DNA of 64,000 nt from Oscillospiraceae bacterium. GTDB taxonomy: Bacteria; Bacillota; Clostridia; Oscillospirales; Oscillospiraceae. This document shows positions 23,077-32,334 of the stretch, piece after piece. The stretch spans positions 1 through 64,000 of the forward strand of contig SVKV01000001.1 of assembly GCA_015068305.1 (NCBI GenBank), given 5' to 3'. Position 1 is the first letter of the stretch. Every line of letters begins with the position of its first letter. A program made the position numbers and the translations under genes. A model generated the notes under the pieces. That model saw nothing but the letters and a program-made list of their open reading frames with translations. It did not search any database and was not told the DNA's origin.

Positions 23077-24072
23077 ATGAATGAGAAAAAGAAAATTCTG
23101 CTTCTGACCACCGGCGGCACCATCGCCTCGGTGCCCGGCGGCGAGGGTCTGGAACCCATGCGCAGCGGCGTGATGGAGCGGGAGCTGGAGCTTCTGCGAA
23201 CCTATTATGAGATCAGCGTCCTGGATGTGATGTGCCTGGATTCTTCCAACATCCGTCCCGAAGAGTGGCAGCAGATCGCAAGGGAGATTTTTCATAACAG
23301 AGCCGGCTTCGACGGCATCGTGGTGTCCCACGGTACCGATACCATGGCCTATACCGCCTCTGCTGTGACCTTTATGCTGCCGGATATCGACCTTCCGGTG
23401 GTGTTCACTGGTTCCCAGCTGCCCCTGCGGGACATGCTTTCCGACGGCCCCGACAATCTGCGCACCGCCTTTGCTATGGCTGCCTCCGGCTGCCCCGGTG
23501 TATTCCTGGCCTTTGACCGGAAGGTGATGCTGGGCTGCCGGGCGGTGAAGGTCCGGGCCTCCGGCTTTTCTGCCTTCGAGAGCGTCAATGCCCGCTATGC
23601 AGGCCGTGTCAGCAATCTGGGCCTGGTTCTGGATGAGGAAGTGCTGCCCAAACGGAAGGGCGAAGCACGGCTGAAGCCGGATGTGAGCAAGAATGTGTTT
23701 CTGCTGAAGCTGACGCCGGGTCTGAATCCGGCGGTATTCGATATGCTGGCAGCCATGGGCTACCGGGGTATCGTGGTGGAAGCCTTCGGCCTGGGCGGTT
23801 TCAACGTGCTGGGCAAGAGCCTCCGGGGCATCCAGCGGGCCGTGGAGGACGGCGTGTCCGTGGTGGTCACCACCCAGTGCCTCTACGATTCTTCCGACCT
23901 GCGGGTCTATCAGGTGGGCAACCGCCTGCTGGACATGGGCGTGATCCAGGGCCGGGATATGACTTCCGAAGCCGCTATGACCAAGCTGATGTGGGCCATT
24001 GGCCAGGGCTATGAGCAGGAGGAAATTGCAGCCCTGTTCGAGCAGAATCTGGCCGGTGAGGTCACTGCATAA
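23077..24072 (+). CDS. ansA: Type I L-asparaginase
   Basis: The 331-residue enzyme hydrolyses asparagine to aspartate and ammonia in the cytoplasm. Active-site threonines and partners are visible in LLTTGGTIASV (about 8-18) and VVSHGTDTMAYTA (about 81-93), plus FTGSQLP. No signal peptide, so a cytoplasmic type I enzyme rather than the periplasmic type II. The ATG at 23077 was chosen over 23056 because GGAGG stands 9 bases before it. Confidence 0.93.
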   Translation: MNEKKKILLLTTGGTIASVPGGEGLEPMRSGVMERELELLRTYYEISVLDVMCLDSSNIRPEEWQQIAREIFHNRAGFDGIVVSHGTDTMAYTASAVTFMLPDIDLPVVFTGSQLPLRDMLSDGPDNLRTAFAMAASGCPGVFLAFDRKVMLGCRAVKVRASGFSAFESVNARYAGRVSNLGLVLDEEVLPKRKGEARLKPDVSKNVFLLKLTPGLNPAVFDMLAAMGYRGIVVEAFGLGGFNVLGKSLRGIQRAVEDGVSVVVTTQCLYDSSDLRVYQVGNRLLDMGVIQGRDMTSEAAMTKLMWAIGQGYEQEEIAALFEQNLAGEVTA

Positions 24073-24107
24073 GTATTCTCTGAATCATAAAACTAGGAGG
24101 TAGTGTT

Positions 24108-25715
24108 ATGGATCCTATTTATGTTACCGGACACCGAAACCCCGATACAGACTCCATCGTTGCTGCCCTGGCCTATGCCGCCCTGCGCAATGCCTGCGGC
24201 GACCGGGAATTCGAAGCCGCCTGTCTGGGCGAACCCTCCGATGAAACCAAGACCATTCTGGACCGCTTCGGCTTCCGGATGCCCAAGCGGATATACAATA
24301 TGTACAACCAGATCCGGGACCTGGATTTCCTGCGGCCGCCGGTGCTGAGTACCGCCGTTACCGTGGGCCGGGCCTGGGATATCATGCAGGAAAAGAATAT
24401 CAGCACCCTTCCCGTTGCCAATGAGGACGGCACCCTCTACGGTGTTCTGTCCCGGGACCATGTGGCGACCTATCACATGAATCTGATCACCGAAAGTGTC
24501 CTGCAGGAAGTGCCGCTGTTCAACGTGCTGTCGGTGCTGGAGGGTACCGTGATCAACGAAGCCGGCGAAACCACCGATACCGTCTGGGGCAACGTGAGCA
24601 TTGCCCTGCCCCGTCAGCAGGAGACGGTGGACTGGGATTCGGATTCCATCGTCATCTGCGGCCATCAGCCGGAGCTGATCCGCAAGGCCCTGGAGCTGAA
24701 TGTCAACTGCCTGGTGCTGTGCGAGACGGAGCTGACCGAGGAACTGCGAAATCTTCCCACCAAGACCTGCATCATCACCACCCCCTTTGATGCCTACCGG
24801 GCATCCCGGCTGATCTTCCAGTCCAGCCCCATCGGCCGGATCTGCCGCACCGAAAATATCACCGTGTTCCATACCGACGACCGGGTGGAGTTTGCAAAGG
24901 AAGAGGTGCTGAAGCACAAGGAATCCGGCTACCCCATCCTGGACGAAAAGGAACAGATCGTGGGCATGATGAACCGGTATCATCTGCTGCGTCCCCGGCG
25001 CAAGCGGGTGGTTCTGGTGGACCACAACGAAGCCAGCCAGTCCGTTCCCGGTCTGGACGAGGCAGAGATCCTGGCCATCATCGACCACCACCGGATCGCG
25101 GACATCGAGACCACCAATCCCATTTACCTGCGCAATGAGCCCGTGGGCTCCACCAATACCATCATCGCCGATATGTTCCGGGAGCGGGGCTTGATCCCCA
25201 CCCCCAATATGGCAGGACTGATGGCTGCGGCTATTTTGTCCGATACAGTCATGTTCAAATCCCCCACCTGCACCGACCGGGATATCAAGGCGGCCCAGCG
25301 GATGGCCAGAATCGCCAATGTTACCCTGGAATCTCTGGGTAAGCTGATCTTCTCCACCTCCATCAGCAACAAGCCCGGCCTGATCATGCTGAACCGGGAC
25401 TACAAGGAGTTCCACATCGCCGGCCATCCCATCGCCGTTTCCCAGGTGACCTGCATGGATTCTCCCGTGATTTTGGAACGCAAGAACGAGCTGCTGACGC
25501 TGATGAAGGACATCTGCAAGGAAAAGGGACTGTCGCTGATGATTCTGATGGTCACCGACGTTCTGCTGGAGGGCAGCCACATCATCTATGTGGGCAGCGA
25601 CGAAACCATCCAGCAGGCATTTTCCGTCACACCCAAAGACAACTGCGCATTCCTGCCCCATGTGATGAGCCGGAAGAAGCAGATCATCCCCATGCTGAGT
25701 ATGCTGTGGGGCTAA
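24108..25715 (+). CDS. CBS/DRTGG-domain manganese-dependent inorganic pyrophosphatase
   Basis: A 535-residue family II pyrophosphatase with a regulatory insert. The DHH catalytic domain starts with VTGHRNPDTDSIVAALAYA (metal-binding H and D residues) and continues after the insert with VLVDHNE and IIDHHRIAD; the C-terminal DHHA2 domain has the RKKQ-type substrate-binding motif (SRKKQIIP). Between them lie two CBS motifs split by a DRTGG domain (about residues 65-300). In characterised clostridial enzymes the CBS pair senses AMP/ADP and diadenosine polyphosphates. It removes PPi from biosynthesis and may tune this to energy state. Confidence 0.92.
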   Translation: MDPIYVTGHRNPDTDSIVAALAYAALRNACGDREFEAACLGEPSDETKTILDRFGFRMPKRIYNMYNQIRDLDFLRPPVLSTAVTVGRAWDIMQEKNISTLPVANEDGTLYGVLSRDHVATYHMNLITESVLQEVPLFNVLSVLEGTVINEAGETTDTVWGNVSIALPRQQETVDWDSDSIVICGHQPELIRKALELNVNCLVLCETELTEELRNLPTKTCIITTPFDAYRASRLIFQSSPIGRICRTENITVFHTDDRVEFAKEEVLKHKESGYPILDEKEQIVGMMNRYHLLRPRRKRVVLVDHNEASQSVPGLDEAEILAIIDHHRIADIETTNPIYLRNEPVGSTNTIIADMFRERGLIPTPNMAGLMAAAILSDTVMFKSPTCTDRDIKAAQRMARIANVTLESLGKLIFSTSISNKPGLIMLNRDYKEFHIAGHPIAVSQVTCMDSPVILERKNELLTLMKDICKEKGLSLMILMVTDVLLEGSHIIYVGSDETIQQAFSVTPKDNCAFLPHVMSRKKQIIPMLSMLWG

Positions 25716-25812
25716 GCGGCAAGTTGCCGCCCACAATGCGTGCACGGTGCATGCTGTGTCGCCACCCTGTGTTGCTTGGTATCGCAACTGCGATGGACGG
25801 AAGCAATGAAAG
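25716..25812. repeat. Intergenic repeat-like segment before holB
   Basis: CACAATGCGTGCACGGTGCATGC resembles CAATGCGTGCCCGGTGCAGC at 32369 and CAATTCGTGCAAGGTGCGC between the parS sites. No gene was seen. Confidence 0.4.
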
Positions 25813-25824
25813 ATGGAGGAAAGT

Positions 25825-26769
25825 ATGGCCTTTGAAACCCTGCTTGGCAATGAACGGCTGAAGGAAAATTTAATAAGCAGCCTGAGCAGGGGCCATGTTT
25901 CCCATTTTTATCTGATATCCGGCCCCGCCGGCTCCGGCAAGCATACCCTGGCCCGGCTGCTGGCGGCGGCGATCCTCTGCAAGGACAGCCGGCGCCCCTG
26001 CGGTAGCTGCAGTGCCTGCCGGAAGGTTTTTGCCAACAACCACCCGGATTTTATCACCGTGGAGGACCCGGAGCATAAGACCACTGCGGTCAAAATCGTC
26101 CGGGAAATGCGGGACGATATGTTCATCCGGCCCAACGAGGCGGATTACAAGATCTACCTGTTCCCCCAGGAGCTGGGTATTGAGGGCCAGAACGCTTTGC
26201 TGAAGATTCTGGAGGAGCCGCCTTCCTATGGTGTGTTCATTCTGCTGGCGGACAATCCGGAAAAGCTGCTGCCCACGGTCCGGTCCCGGTGTACGGAGCT
26301 TGCGCTCCGGGGCCTGCCGGAGGAAACCCTCAGGGCGGCGCTGGGCCGGGAATTTCCCGACGCATCGGAGGAGGACATCCGGGGTGCGGCGGTCCGCAGC
26401 GGCGGATTTCTGGGCCAGGCCCGGAATCTGCTCAGCGGAGCGGGTGTCACCCCTCAGACCGAGGGCTTTGTCCGGGGCTATGCCGGAGGGGATTCCCTGG
26501 CTCTGGTCCAGGTGTTGGTGCCCATGGAAAAATGGAAGCGGGACCAGCTGATTGAGGAGCTGGAAAGCTGGCTCATTCTGCTGGAGAATGCTCTGGCCAG
26601 CCGGGCAGGTCTTCCTGCCATTTCTTCCCTGGAGCGGACCATTGCTGCCCAGCGCAGCTCCCAGGAACTGATGAACGGGGTCCGCAGCATCCAAAAGGCC
26701 CTGGAATATGCCCGGGGCAATGTTTCCCCGGCGGCAATCTGCGGCTGGCTCCGGTGGGAACTGAAATAA
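25825..26769 (+). CDS. holB: DNA polymerase III delta' subunit
   Basis: A 314-residue AAA+ clamp-loader subunit. Walker A-like GPAGSGKHT (about residues 31-39), zinc-binding CGSCSACRK, NALLKILEEPP sensor region and the SRC motif (VRSRCTEL). Together with the tau/gamma and delta subunits it loads the beta clamp. ATG 25825 is preceded by GGAGG; the track start at 25813 overlaps that ribosome site. Followed 50 bp later by ricT, the same neighbour as in B. subtilis (holB-yaaT). Confidence 0.92.
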   Translation: MAFETLLGNERLKENLISSLSRGHVSHFYLISGPAGSGKHTLARLLAAAILCKDSRRPCGSCSACRKVFANNHPDFITVEDPEHKTTAVKIVREMRDDMFIRPNEADYKIYLFPQELGIEGQNALLKILEEPPSYGVFILLADNPEKLLPTVRSRCTELALRGLPEETLRAALGREFPDASEEDIRGAAVRSGGFLGQARNLLSGAGVTPQTEGFVRGYAGGDSLALVQVLVPMEKWKRDQLIEELESWLILLENALASRAGLPAISSLERTIAAQRSSQELMNGVRSIQKALEYARGNVSPAAICGWLRWELK

Positions 26770-26819
26770 TACAGCGCACTCTGGCGGCATGGGCCGCTTG
26801 ACGATATAAGGAGTTTACT

Positions 26820-28076
26820 ATGGAAGACGAAATCAAGACTGTCCCGGAGCAGGAAACCACCGTGGAAGTGGTGGACATCCAGTTCCGCCAGGGACAGAAG
26901 GTATATTATTTTGACCCGGCGGGTTTTGCCTGCAAGGCGGGCGATCATGTGATCATCGATACCGCTCGGGGCCCGGAGTACGGCATCTGTGCCGGCGGCA
27001 ACCATTTCATCCCGGAAAAGGATGTGGTGGCACCCCTGCGCAGCGTGCTGCGGCTGGCAACTGCCGAGGACGAAAAAACGGTAGCCCGGAACCGGGCCGA
27101 GGAAAAGCGGGCCTATGAGATCTGCCTGCAGAAAATCGCGGATCACGGCCTGGATATGCAGCTGGTGTCGGCTGAGTATGCCTTTGACGGCAGCAAGATC
27201 CTCTTCTTCTTCACCGCCGACGAGCGGGTGGATTTCCGGGAGCTGGTCAAGAATCTGGCCTCCATTTTCCACACCCGCATCGAACTGCGCCAGATCGGCG
27301 TCCGGGACAAGGCCAAGATGGTGGGCGGTCTCGGCATCTGCGGCCGGCCCTTCTGCTGCGCCAGCTTCCTGGATGATTTCCAGCCGGTGTCCATCAAAAT
27401 GGCCAAGACCCAGAATCTTTCCCTGAATCCCACCAAGATCTCCGGCACCTGCGGCAGACTCATGTGCTGCCTCAAGTATGAGCAGGAGGCCTACGAGGAT
27501 CTGCTGCGCAATGCACCCAAGGCAGAGTCCTTTGTGGATACCCCCGACGGCCGGGGTACCGTGGTGGAAGTGGACCTGCTGCGGCAGCGGGTGAAGGTCC
27601 GGATGGAGGATGCTCCGGAGACCATTACGGTGTTCTCCAATGAAGACATCGCCATTTTGCGCAGCGGCAAGGCCAAGAAGAACGATCCTCCCATCCCTGC
27701 AGATCTGGCACCCATTTCCGGCAGCGGCAAGCGGGCCCGGAAGCTGGATAAGGAAGAGGAGCCTGTGCTGCTGGAGCCCATCCGGTTCCGCTACAGCACC
27801 GAGAAAATCGTGGAAGAGCCGGAGGAAGCAATCCCGGAGGAACTGACCGAAACGGAAGAAAACCGGGAGCCCGGTGAGGGCAAATCCCGTTCCCGGCGCC
27901 GCCGCAGAGGCAAATCCGAGGGCAAAAAGCCCGACCAGCCCAAGGAACAGCCCCGGAAGGAGCCGGAAGAAGCTCCCGCTGAGGCTGCAGAATCCGGCGA
28001 GGAGAACCCCAAAAAGCCCCGCCGCCGCAACCACCACCGCCGTTACCGCAAGCCCAAGCAGCAAAACGAAAGCTGA
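26820..28076 (+). CDS. ricT: RicT/YaaT PSP1-domain protein with a long basic tail
   Basis: The 418-residue protein has the PSP1 domain (residues about 15-265) with the paired cysteine motifs ICGRPFCCASFL and CGRLMCCLKYE. In B. subtilis RicT (YaaT) with RicA and RicF forms an Fe-S Y-complex that regulates RNase Y and phosphorelay proteins. B. subtilis RicT is about 275 residues; here a disordered tail of about 140 residues follows, with acidic then Arg/Lys-rich runs (SRSRRRRRGK, RRRNHHRRYRK), suggesting an RNA-binding extension. It follows holB as in other Bacillota. Confidence 0.88.
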   Translation: MEDEIKTVPEQETTVEVVDIQFRQGQKVYYFDPAGFACKAGDHVIIDTARGPEYGICAGGNHFIPEKDVVAPLRSVLRLATAEDEKTVARNRAEEKRAYEICLQKIADHGLDMQLVSAEYAFDGSKILFFFTADERVDFRELVKNLASIFHTRIELRQIGVRDKAKMVGGLGICGRPFCCASFLDDFQPVSIKMAKTQNLSLNPTKISGTCGRLMCCLKYEQEAYEDLLRNAPKAESFVDTPDGRGTVVEVDLLRQRVKVRMEDAPETITVFSNEDIAILRSGKAKKNDPPIPADLAPISGSGKRARKLDKEEEPVLLEPIRFRYSTEKIVEEPEEAIPEELTETEENREPGEGKSRSRRRRRGKSEGKKPDQPKEQPRKEPEEAPAEAAESGEENPKKPRRRNHHRRYRKPKQQNES

Positions 28077-28090
28077 AACAGGAGTAATTG

Positions 28091-30163
28091 ATGAAAAAGA
28101 AGTACAACCTTAAAACTGTAAAACTACCGGCCTGGCTCTTTGTAGCGGTTATGATTCCGCTGTATGAGGCCTTTCTCTATTTTGCAACAGCAGAAAATTA
28201 TTTGTTCAAAAGATTTGCGACCATTTTGATCCTGGCCATGGGCTTTTCCTGTGCGCTGGCGCTGATTGTCAGTCTGTTCCCTCCAAAGGTGCAGAAATGG
28301 CTGGCTTTTTCGGTGGTATTCCTGCTGGCAGTGCTCTATATTACCCAATACTTCATTCGGGATGCTTATCAGGTGTTTATGACCTTCGAGGGCATTCTCA
28401 ACGGCGCAGGTAATGTGGCAACCAACTATCTGGACGTGGTTGTGAGCCTTCTGCTGCGTAATCTTTGGAAGATTCTGCTGCTGTTGCTGCCAATTGCGCT
28501 GTATGCCCGCTTCGTCCGGGTGCCCAGGACCCGCTGGCTGAGCCGGTTTTGTCTGCTTTGTGTGGCGCTGTCCATGTATATGATGGGCCTGGGCCTGGTG
28601 TACCGGTTTGATATGGATGCTGAGAAGTTCTCCGGCACCACGGCTTTTAATGACGCGGTGGAATCCTTCGGCCTGAATATGGGTATTGGAATGGACCTGC
28701 TGAGGGGGGATGGGAAAGAAACTCTGGAGTTTGAGATCTCTGACTTTGCACCGGTTACGGAAGCACCGACAGAGGCGGAAACCAGAGAGCCTGTCTCTGC
28801 AGTTCCCACCGCAACGGAATTGCCCGGTGAGACGGTGCCCCAGGAAACGGAACCCGCGAAGGTACTGCAGCCCCACACCCTGGGTCTTGATTTCCAGAAG
28901 CTGGCGGAAGCAGAAGAAATAGATCAGATTGCTGCGGTCCATCAGTATATGGCCAGCCAGACTCCGGCGATGGAAAACGAGTATACCGGCCTGTTTGCCG
29001 GGAAGAATCTGATTCTCATCACGGCGGAGGCATTCTCCCAGTATGTGGTTGATGAGGAACGGACACCGACCTTGTACCGGATGATGACCGAGGGTATCTA
29101 TTTTACGGATTACTATCAGCCCACCTGGGGCAGCGGCACCACCGGCGGCGAGTACAGCAACCTTCTGAGCCTGGTGCCCTATGACAGCACCAGGAGCATG
29201 CAGGAAGTGATTCAGCAGGATATTTTCCACACCATGGGCAAGCAGCTCCAGAAGCAGGGCTATGCATCCGCTGCATTCCACAACAATGACTACACCTACT
29301 ATAACCGCCACAAAACCCATACCCATCTGGGTTACGATATTTTCATGGGTGAAGGCAACGGCATGGAAGAAGGCCTGACGAGAATGTGGCCCCAGAGCGA
29401 TGAGGAAATGTTCAAGTTCACCATCCCGCAGTATATCGACAAACAGCCCTTCAGCCTATACTATATGACGGTTAGCGGCCATGCGACTTACACTTTCGAC
29501 AGTAACAGTGCGGCCAGAAAGAATCAGGAATATGTAAAAGACCTGGATTACTCAGGCGTCGTCAAGGCTTACCTTGCCTGCAATATGGAAATGGAGCACT
29601 CCATGGCCTATCTGCTGGAACAGCTGGAAGAAAAAGGGATTGCCGATGATACGGTGGTGGTCATCGCCACGGACCATTATCCCTACGGTCTGGTGCCCAG
29701 TGAAACCTGGGGAACCAAGAAAAATTATTTGCGGGAGCTCATTGGTCAGCCCGTCAGCGATTCCTTCATCCGGGACAAGTCTGCCTTGATCATCTGGAGC
29801 GGTTGCCTGGAAGATATGGATCTTCGGGTGGATGACCCGGTTATGAGTTTGGATATTCTGCCCACTTTGTCCAACCTCTTTGGCGTGGAGTATGACTCCC
29901 GTCTGATGTGCGGCCGGGATATCTTCTCCGAGGAAGAGCCCCTGGCATTCTGGCTGGACGGCAGCTGGAAAACGGATAAAGGCAGCTACAGCGACGGTAA
30001 GTTCACCCCCGCAGAGGGTGTGACAGTGGATGAAGAATATATCCAGCGGGTCAAAACAACAATCAGCAATAAGAAGACATTTTCCCAGGCAGTTACCTTC
30101 TATAATTACTTTAATTATATTACCGCTGCACTGGATGGGAGCAACCCAACTGCTGCAGAATAA
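28091..30163 (+). CDS. LTA-synthase-family membrane sulfatase-like protein
   Basis: A 690-residue protein with about five N-terminal membrane helices (residues 10-185), a Thr/Glu/Pro linker (about 215-260) and a C-terminal sulfatase/phosphatase domain. Key features are LILITAEAF (metal site), GSGTTGGEYSNL with the likely nucleophile threonine, FHNNDYTYYNR and VVVIATDHYP. Members transfer glycerol-phosphate from phosphatidylglycerol to lipoteichoic acid or similar polymers outside the cell; which polymer is not decidable here. ATG 28091 was chosen over TTG 28088 because AGGAG is 7 bases before it. Confidence 0.85.
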   Translation: MKKKYNLKTVKLPAWLFVAVMIPLYEAFLYFATAENYLFKRFATILILAMGFSCALALIVSLFPPKVQKWLAFSVVFLLAVLYITQYFIRDAYQVFMTFEGILNGAGNVATNYLDVVVSLLLRNLWKILLLLLPIALYARFVRVPRTRWLSRFCLLCVALSMYMMGLGLVYRFDMDAEKFSGTTAFNDAVESFGLNMGIGMDLLRGDGKETLEFEISDFAPVTEAPTEAETREPVSAVPTATELPGETVPQETEPAKVLQPHTLGLDFQKLAEAEEIDQIAAVHQYMASQTPAMENEYTGLFAGKNLILITAEAFSQYVVDEERTPTLYRMMTEGIYFTDYYQPTWGSGTTGGEYSNLLSLVPYDSTRSMQEVIQQDIFHTMGKQLQKQGYASAAFHNNDYTYYNRHKTHTHLGYDIFMGEGNGMEEGLTRMWPQSDEEMFKFTIPQYIDKQPFSLYYMTVSGHATYTFDSNSAARKNQEYVKDLDYSGVVKAYLACNMEMEHSMAYLLEQLEEKGIADDTVVVIATDHYPYGLVPSETWGTKKNYLRELIGQPVSDSFIRDKSALIIWSGCLEDMDLRVDDPVMSLDILPTLSNLFGVEYDSRLMCGRDIFSEEEPLAFWLDGSWKTDKGSYSDGKFTPAEGVTVDEEYIQRVKTTISNKKTFSQAVTFYNYFNYITAALDGSNPTAAE

Positions 30164-30167
30164 TGAA

Positions 30168-30202
30168 ACGCCCTATGCCATTTGGCATAGGGCGTATGTT
30201 TT
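30168..30202. terminator. Bidirectional terminator
   Basis: ACGCCCTATGCCA pairs with TGGCATAGGGCGT, followed by ATGTTTT. It serves the convergent LTA-synthase-like gene and the minus-strand gene ending at 30201. Confidence 0.85.
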
Positions 30203-31247
30203 ACCGATTGCCTGCAACTACGATGGGCCGCAGGGCGCTGTACTTGTCATAGCGGGTGTCGTTGGTGGTGGCCAGGAACACCAGCTGGGCCGTGGGATCC
30301 GGCACCGTGATCTTGGCCGCCGCGGCATCCACATCCTTGGCGCCCACATTTTCCAGATAGAGCCGGGACATGCCGCCTTCAGGAAGGGCAAAGGCCGTAT
30401 CGTTGGTGGCGAAGGAAACGGTGAAATTGGCGCTGCCGCAGGTTTCCACCAGCTTGTTGGCCGCTGCCTGGATGGCGGCGGCAGGATCGCCGCTGAACCG
30501 GATCCGGTCGGAGGAGGGGATCCGGAACTCCGTAAAGACCACTTCATCAAAGCCCAGGGTCCGCAGTTCCTCGGTGATCTGGATCAGCCAGTTGATACTG
30601 CCGGAGTCCGTGGGGTCCAGCCAGTAGCAGTTCTGGTCGTCCTCCCAGCCGTAGCCGTTGGAGGTTTTCAGGAAGAAGGCATTGCGCTGGATCACGAAGT
30701 TGCGCTCCCGGAAGGCAGGAACCAGGGCGATGGCGTAGAGATTCCGGCTGGTGATCTCCCGGATCAGATCATCCACTGCGGCGGTATCGATGTTGGAGGC
30801 CATTTCCGCATAGGTCAGCTGAGAGGTGTAGTTGAACCGGCCGTAGATATTTTTCAGCTCCAGCAGCACGGCGGAGCCTGCCGGCAGGGTGGCTACCGCA
30901 TCCTTGACACTCTGGACATTCTCAATGAGCACATCCTGGTCAACATAGTAGCCGGAAAGCTGGGTCAGCTCTGCGGAGGTGTTGATGGCGTCGGAGCCTT
31001 CGTTGATGTAAATGGGGATGGTCTCGTCCAGGGCCGGGGGTGCTGCCACCTGGCCGCCGCCGATCCGCTCCGGCAGGTCCAGGTTGATGGTGGCTCCCTC
31101 CCGGGAGTAGACCACGTACCGCTCTGCCCAGATGACCCAGCAGAACCAGATCAGAATCAGCAACATCACCACGATGGCGGTGATGAGGCCGGCTCTCTGG
31201 AGGCGGCGCTTGGCGGTAAAGGTTAAATTCCAGTTGGGTAAACGCAT
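30201..31247 (-). CDS. Putative glycoside-hydrolase-like TIM-barrel protein (DUF4015-like)
   Basis: A 348-residue protein with a basic N terminus, one membrane helix (about 21-44) and an outer domain. The segment LYAIALVPAFRERNF, then WLDPTDSGSINWLIQITEELRTLGFDEVVFTEFRIPS resembles the barrel core of DUF4015 putative glycoside hydrolases, in which the Phe-Asp-Glu and Arg-Phe-Pro residues near the strand end are conserved. The assignment is by pattern only; enzymatic activity is unproven. It starts 3 bp after the prmA stop and is co-transcribed. Confidence 0.55.
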   Translation of the reverse strand: MRLPNWNLTFTAKRRLQRAGLITAIVVMLLILIWFCWVIWAERYVVYSREGATINLDLPERIGGGQVAAPPALDETIPIYINEGSDAINTSAELTQLSGYYVDQDVLIENVQSVKDAVATLPAGSAVLLELKNIYGRFNYTSQLTYAEMASNIDTAAVDDLIREITSRNLYAIALVPAFRERNFVIQRNAFFLKTSNGYGWEDDQNCYWLDPTDSGSINWLIQITEELRTLGFDEVVFTEFRIPSSDRIRFSGDPAAAIQAAANKLVETCGSANFTVSFATNDTAFALPEGGMSRLYLENVGAKDVDAAAAKITVPDPTAQLVFLATTNDTRYDKYSALRPIVVAGNR

Positions 31248-31250
31248 AGA

Positions 31251-32183
31251 TTATCTCCTTTTTGCGGTGACACAGCGCCAGTCTTCCCTGGCGCGGACAG
31301 AGGTAATGGTAAGGTCCGCCTTTTCCAGGGCGGCGGTCACGTCGGGAAGCCGCACATCCAGAATGCCGGAGCAGATGAGGGTGCTGCTTTCTGTGAGGAA
31401 CCGGGGCAGCACCGGGGAAAGTCCGATGATCACATCGGCCACGATGTTCACCAGAACCAGGTCGTATTCCTTTTCGGCCAGCTGCTCCATCAGAGCAGTG
31501 TCCTCGGTCACATTTCCGGTGAGAGCGGCAAATTCCGGCGCGGCGAAGCCGTTGTAGGCGGCATTTTCCCGGGCGATATCCTCTGCCTTGGGGTCAATGT
31601 CCACGCCGATGGCAGAGGCTGCACCCAGCCGCAGGGCGGCGATGGACAAAATGCCGCTGCCGCTGCCCAGATCCAGACAGCGGTAGCCCTCCGTCACGGT
31701 TTCCTCCATGGCTTCCATCACCATCTGGGTGGAGGCATGGGCACCGGTGCCGAAGGTCAGACCGGGGTCCAGAATGATGGGGGTCCGGCCCTGGGTATCC
31801 TCCGCCTGCCAGTAGGGCACCACAATGAGGTTTTTGCCCACTTCCACGGCGGGGTAATTGTCCTTCCAGCTTTCCTCCCAGTCAGTCTCCGCCAGAGCGG
31901 CGATGCTCATGGAAAGATTCAGCTTCTGCACCGCCTTCCGCAGCTTTGCAAGGCCGGCTTCGTCAGAATCTTCCAGATAGATCTTGATGTGGGAAAGTCC
32001 CTGGAGCTTTTCCTGGAGATCTTCGTCGATGTAATCCCAGTAAGCCCGGTTCTCGTCTAAAAATGTTTCAAACTCCGCCTGGTCCTCGATGACCAGTTCC
32101 GCAAAGCCCTGGGCCGTCAGAGCGGCGGCGGTGGACTCAATATGTGCAGAGTCGGTGTCGATGGTAATTTCAAGCCATGCCAT
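31251..32183 (-). CDS. prmA: Ribosomal protein L11 methyltransferase
   Basis: A 310-residue SAM-dependent enzyme that trimethylates L11. N-terminal L11-recognition domain (WLEITIDTDSAHIES...), then the methyltransferase fold with DPGLTFGTGAHASTQM, SAM loop LDLGSGSGILSIAALRLGA, acidic VDIDPKA and the NIVADVI catalytic-loop motif. The ORF-track start is 22 codons upstream; ATG 32183 has AGGAGG at proper spacing. Confidence 0.93.
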   Translation of the reverse strand: MAWLEITIDTDSAHIESTAAALTAQGFAELVIEDQAEFETFLDENRAYWDYIDEDLQEKLQGLSHIKIYLEDSDEAGLAKLRKAVQKLNLSMSIAALAETDWEESWKDNYPAVEVGKNLIVVPYWQAEDTQGRTPIILDPGLTFGTGAHASTQMVMEAMEETVTEGYRCLDLGSGSGILSIAALRLGAASAIGVDIDPKAEDIARENAAYNGFAAPEFAALTGNVTEDTALMEQLAEKEYDLVLVNIVADVIIGLSPVLPRFLTESSTLICSGILDVRLPDVTAALEKADLTITSVRAREDWRCVTAKRR

Positions 32184-32220
32184 GGCCCAATCCTCCTGTA
32201 TGGATGCCGATATTTTCTCC

Positions 32221-32249
32221 ATTGTACCGCAAAAGAGGAAAAATAACAA
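32221..32249 (-). promoter_or_regulatory. prmA promoter
   Basis: Minus strand: TTGTTA, 17-bp spacer, TACAAT, about 38 bp before the prmA start. Confidence 0.65.
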
Positions 32250-32334
32250 CCGGGAAAGTCTTAATTTTTTATGTAGTACTATCTATTTTGGAAAAAGTAG
32301 TATATAATACTGTTAAATTTCATTTTGAGGATTT

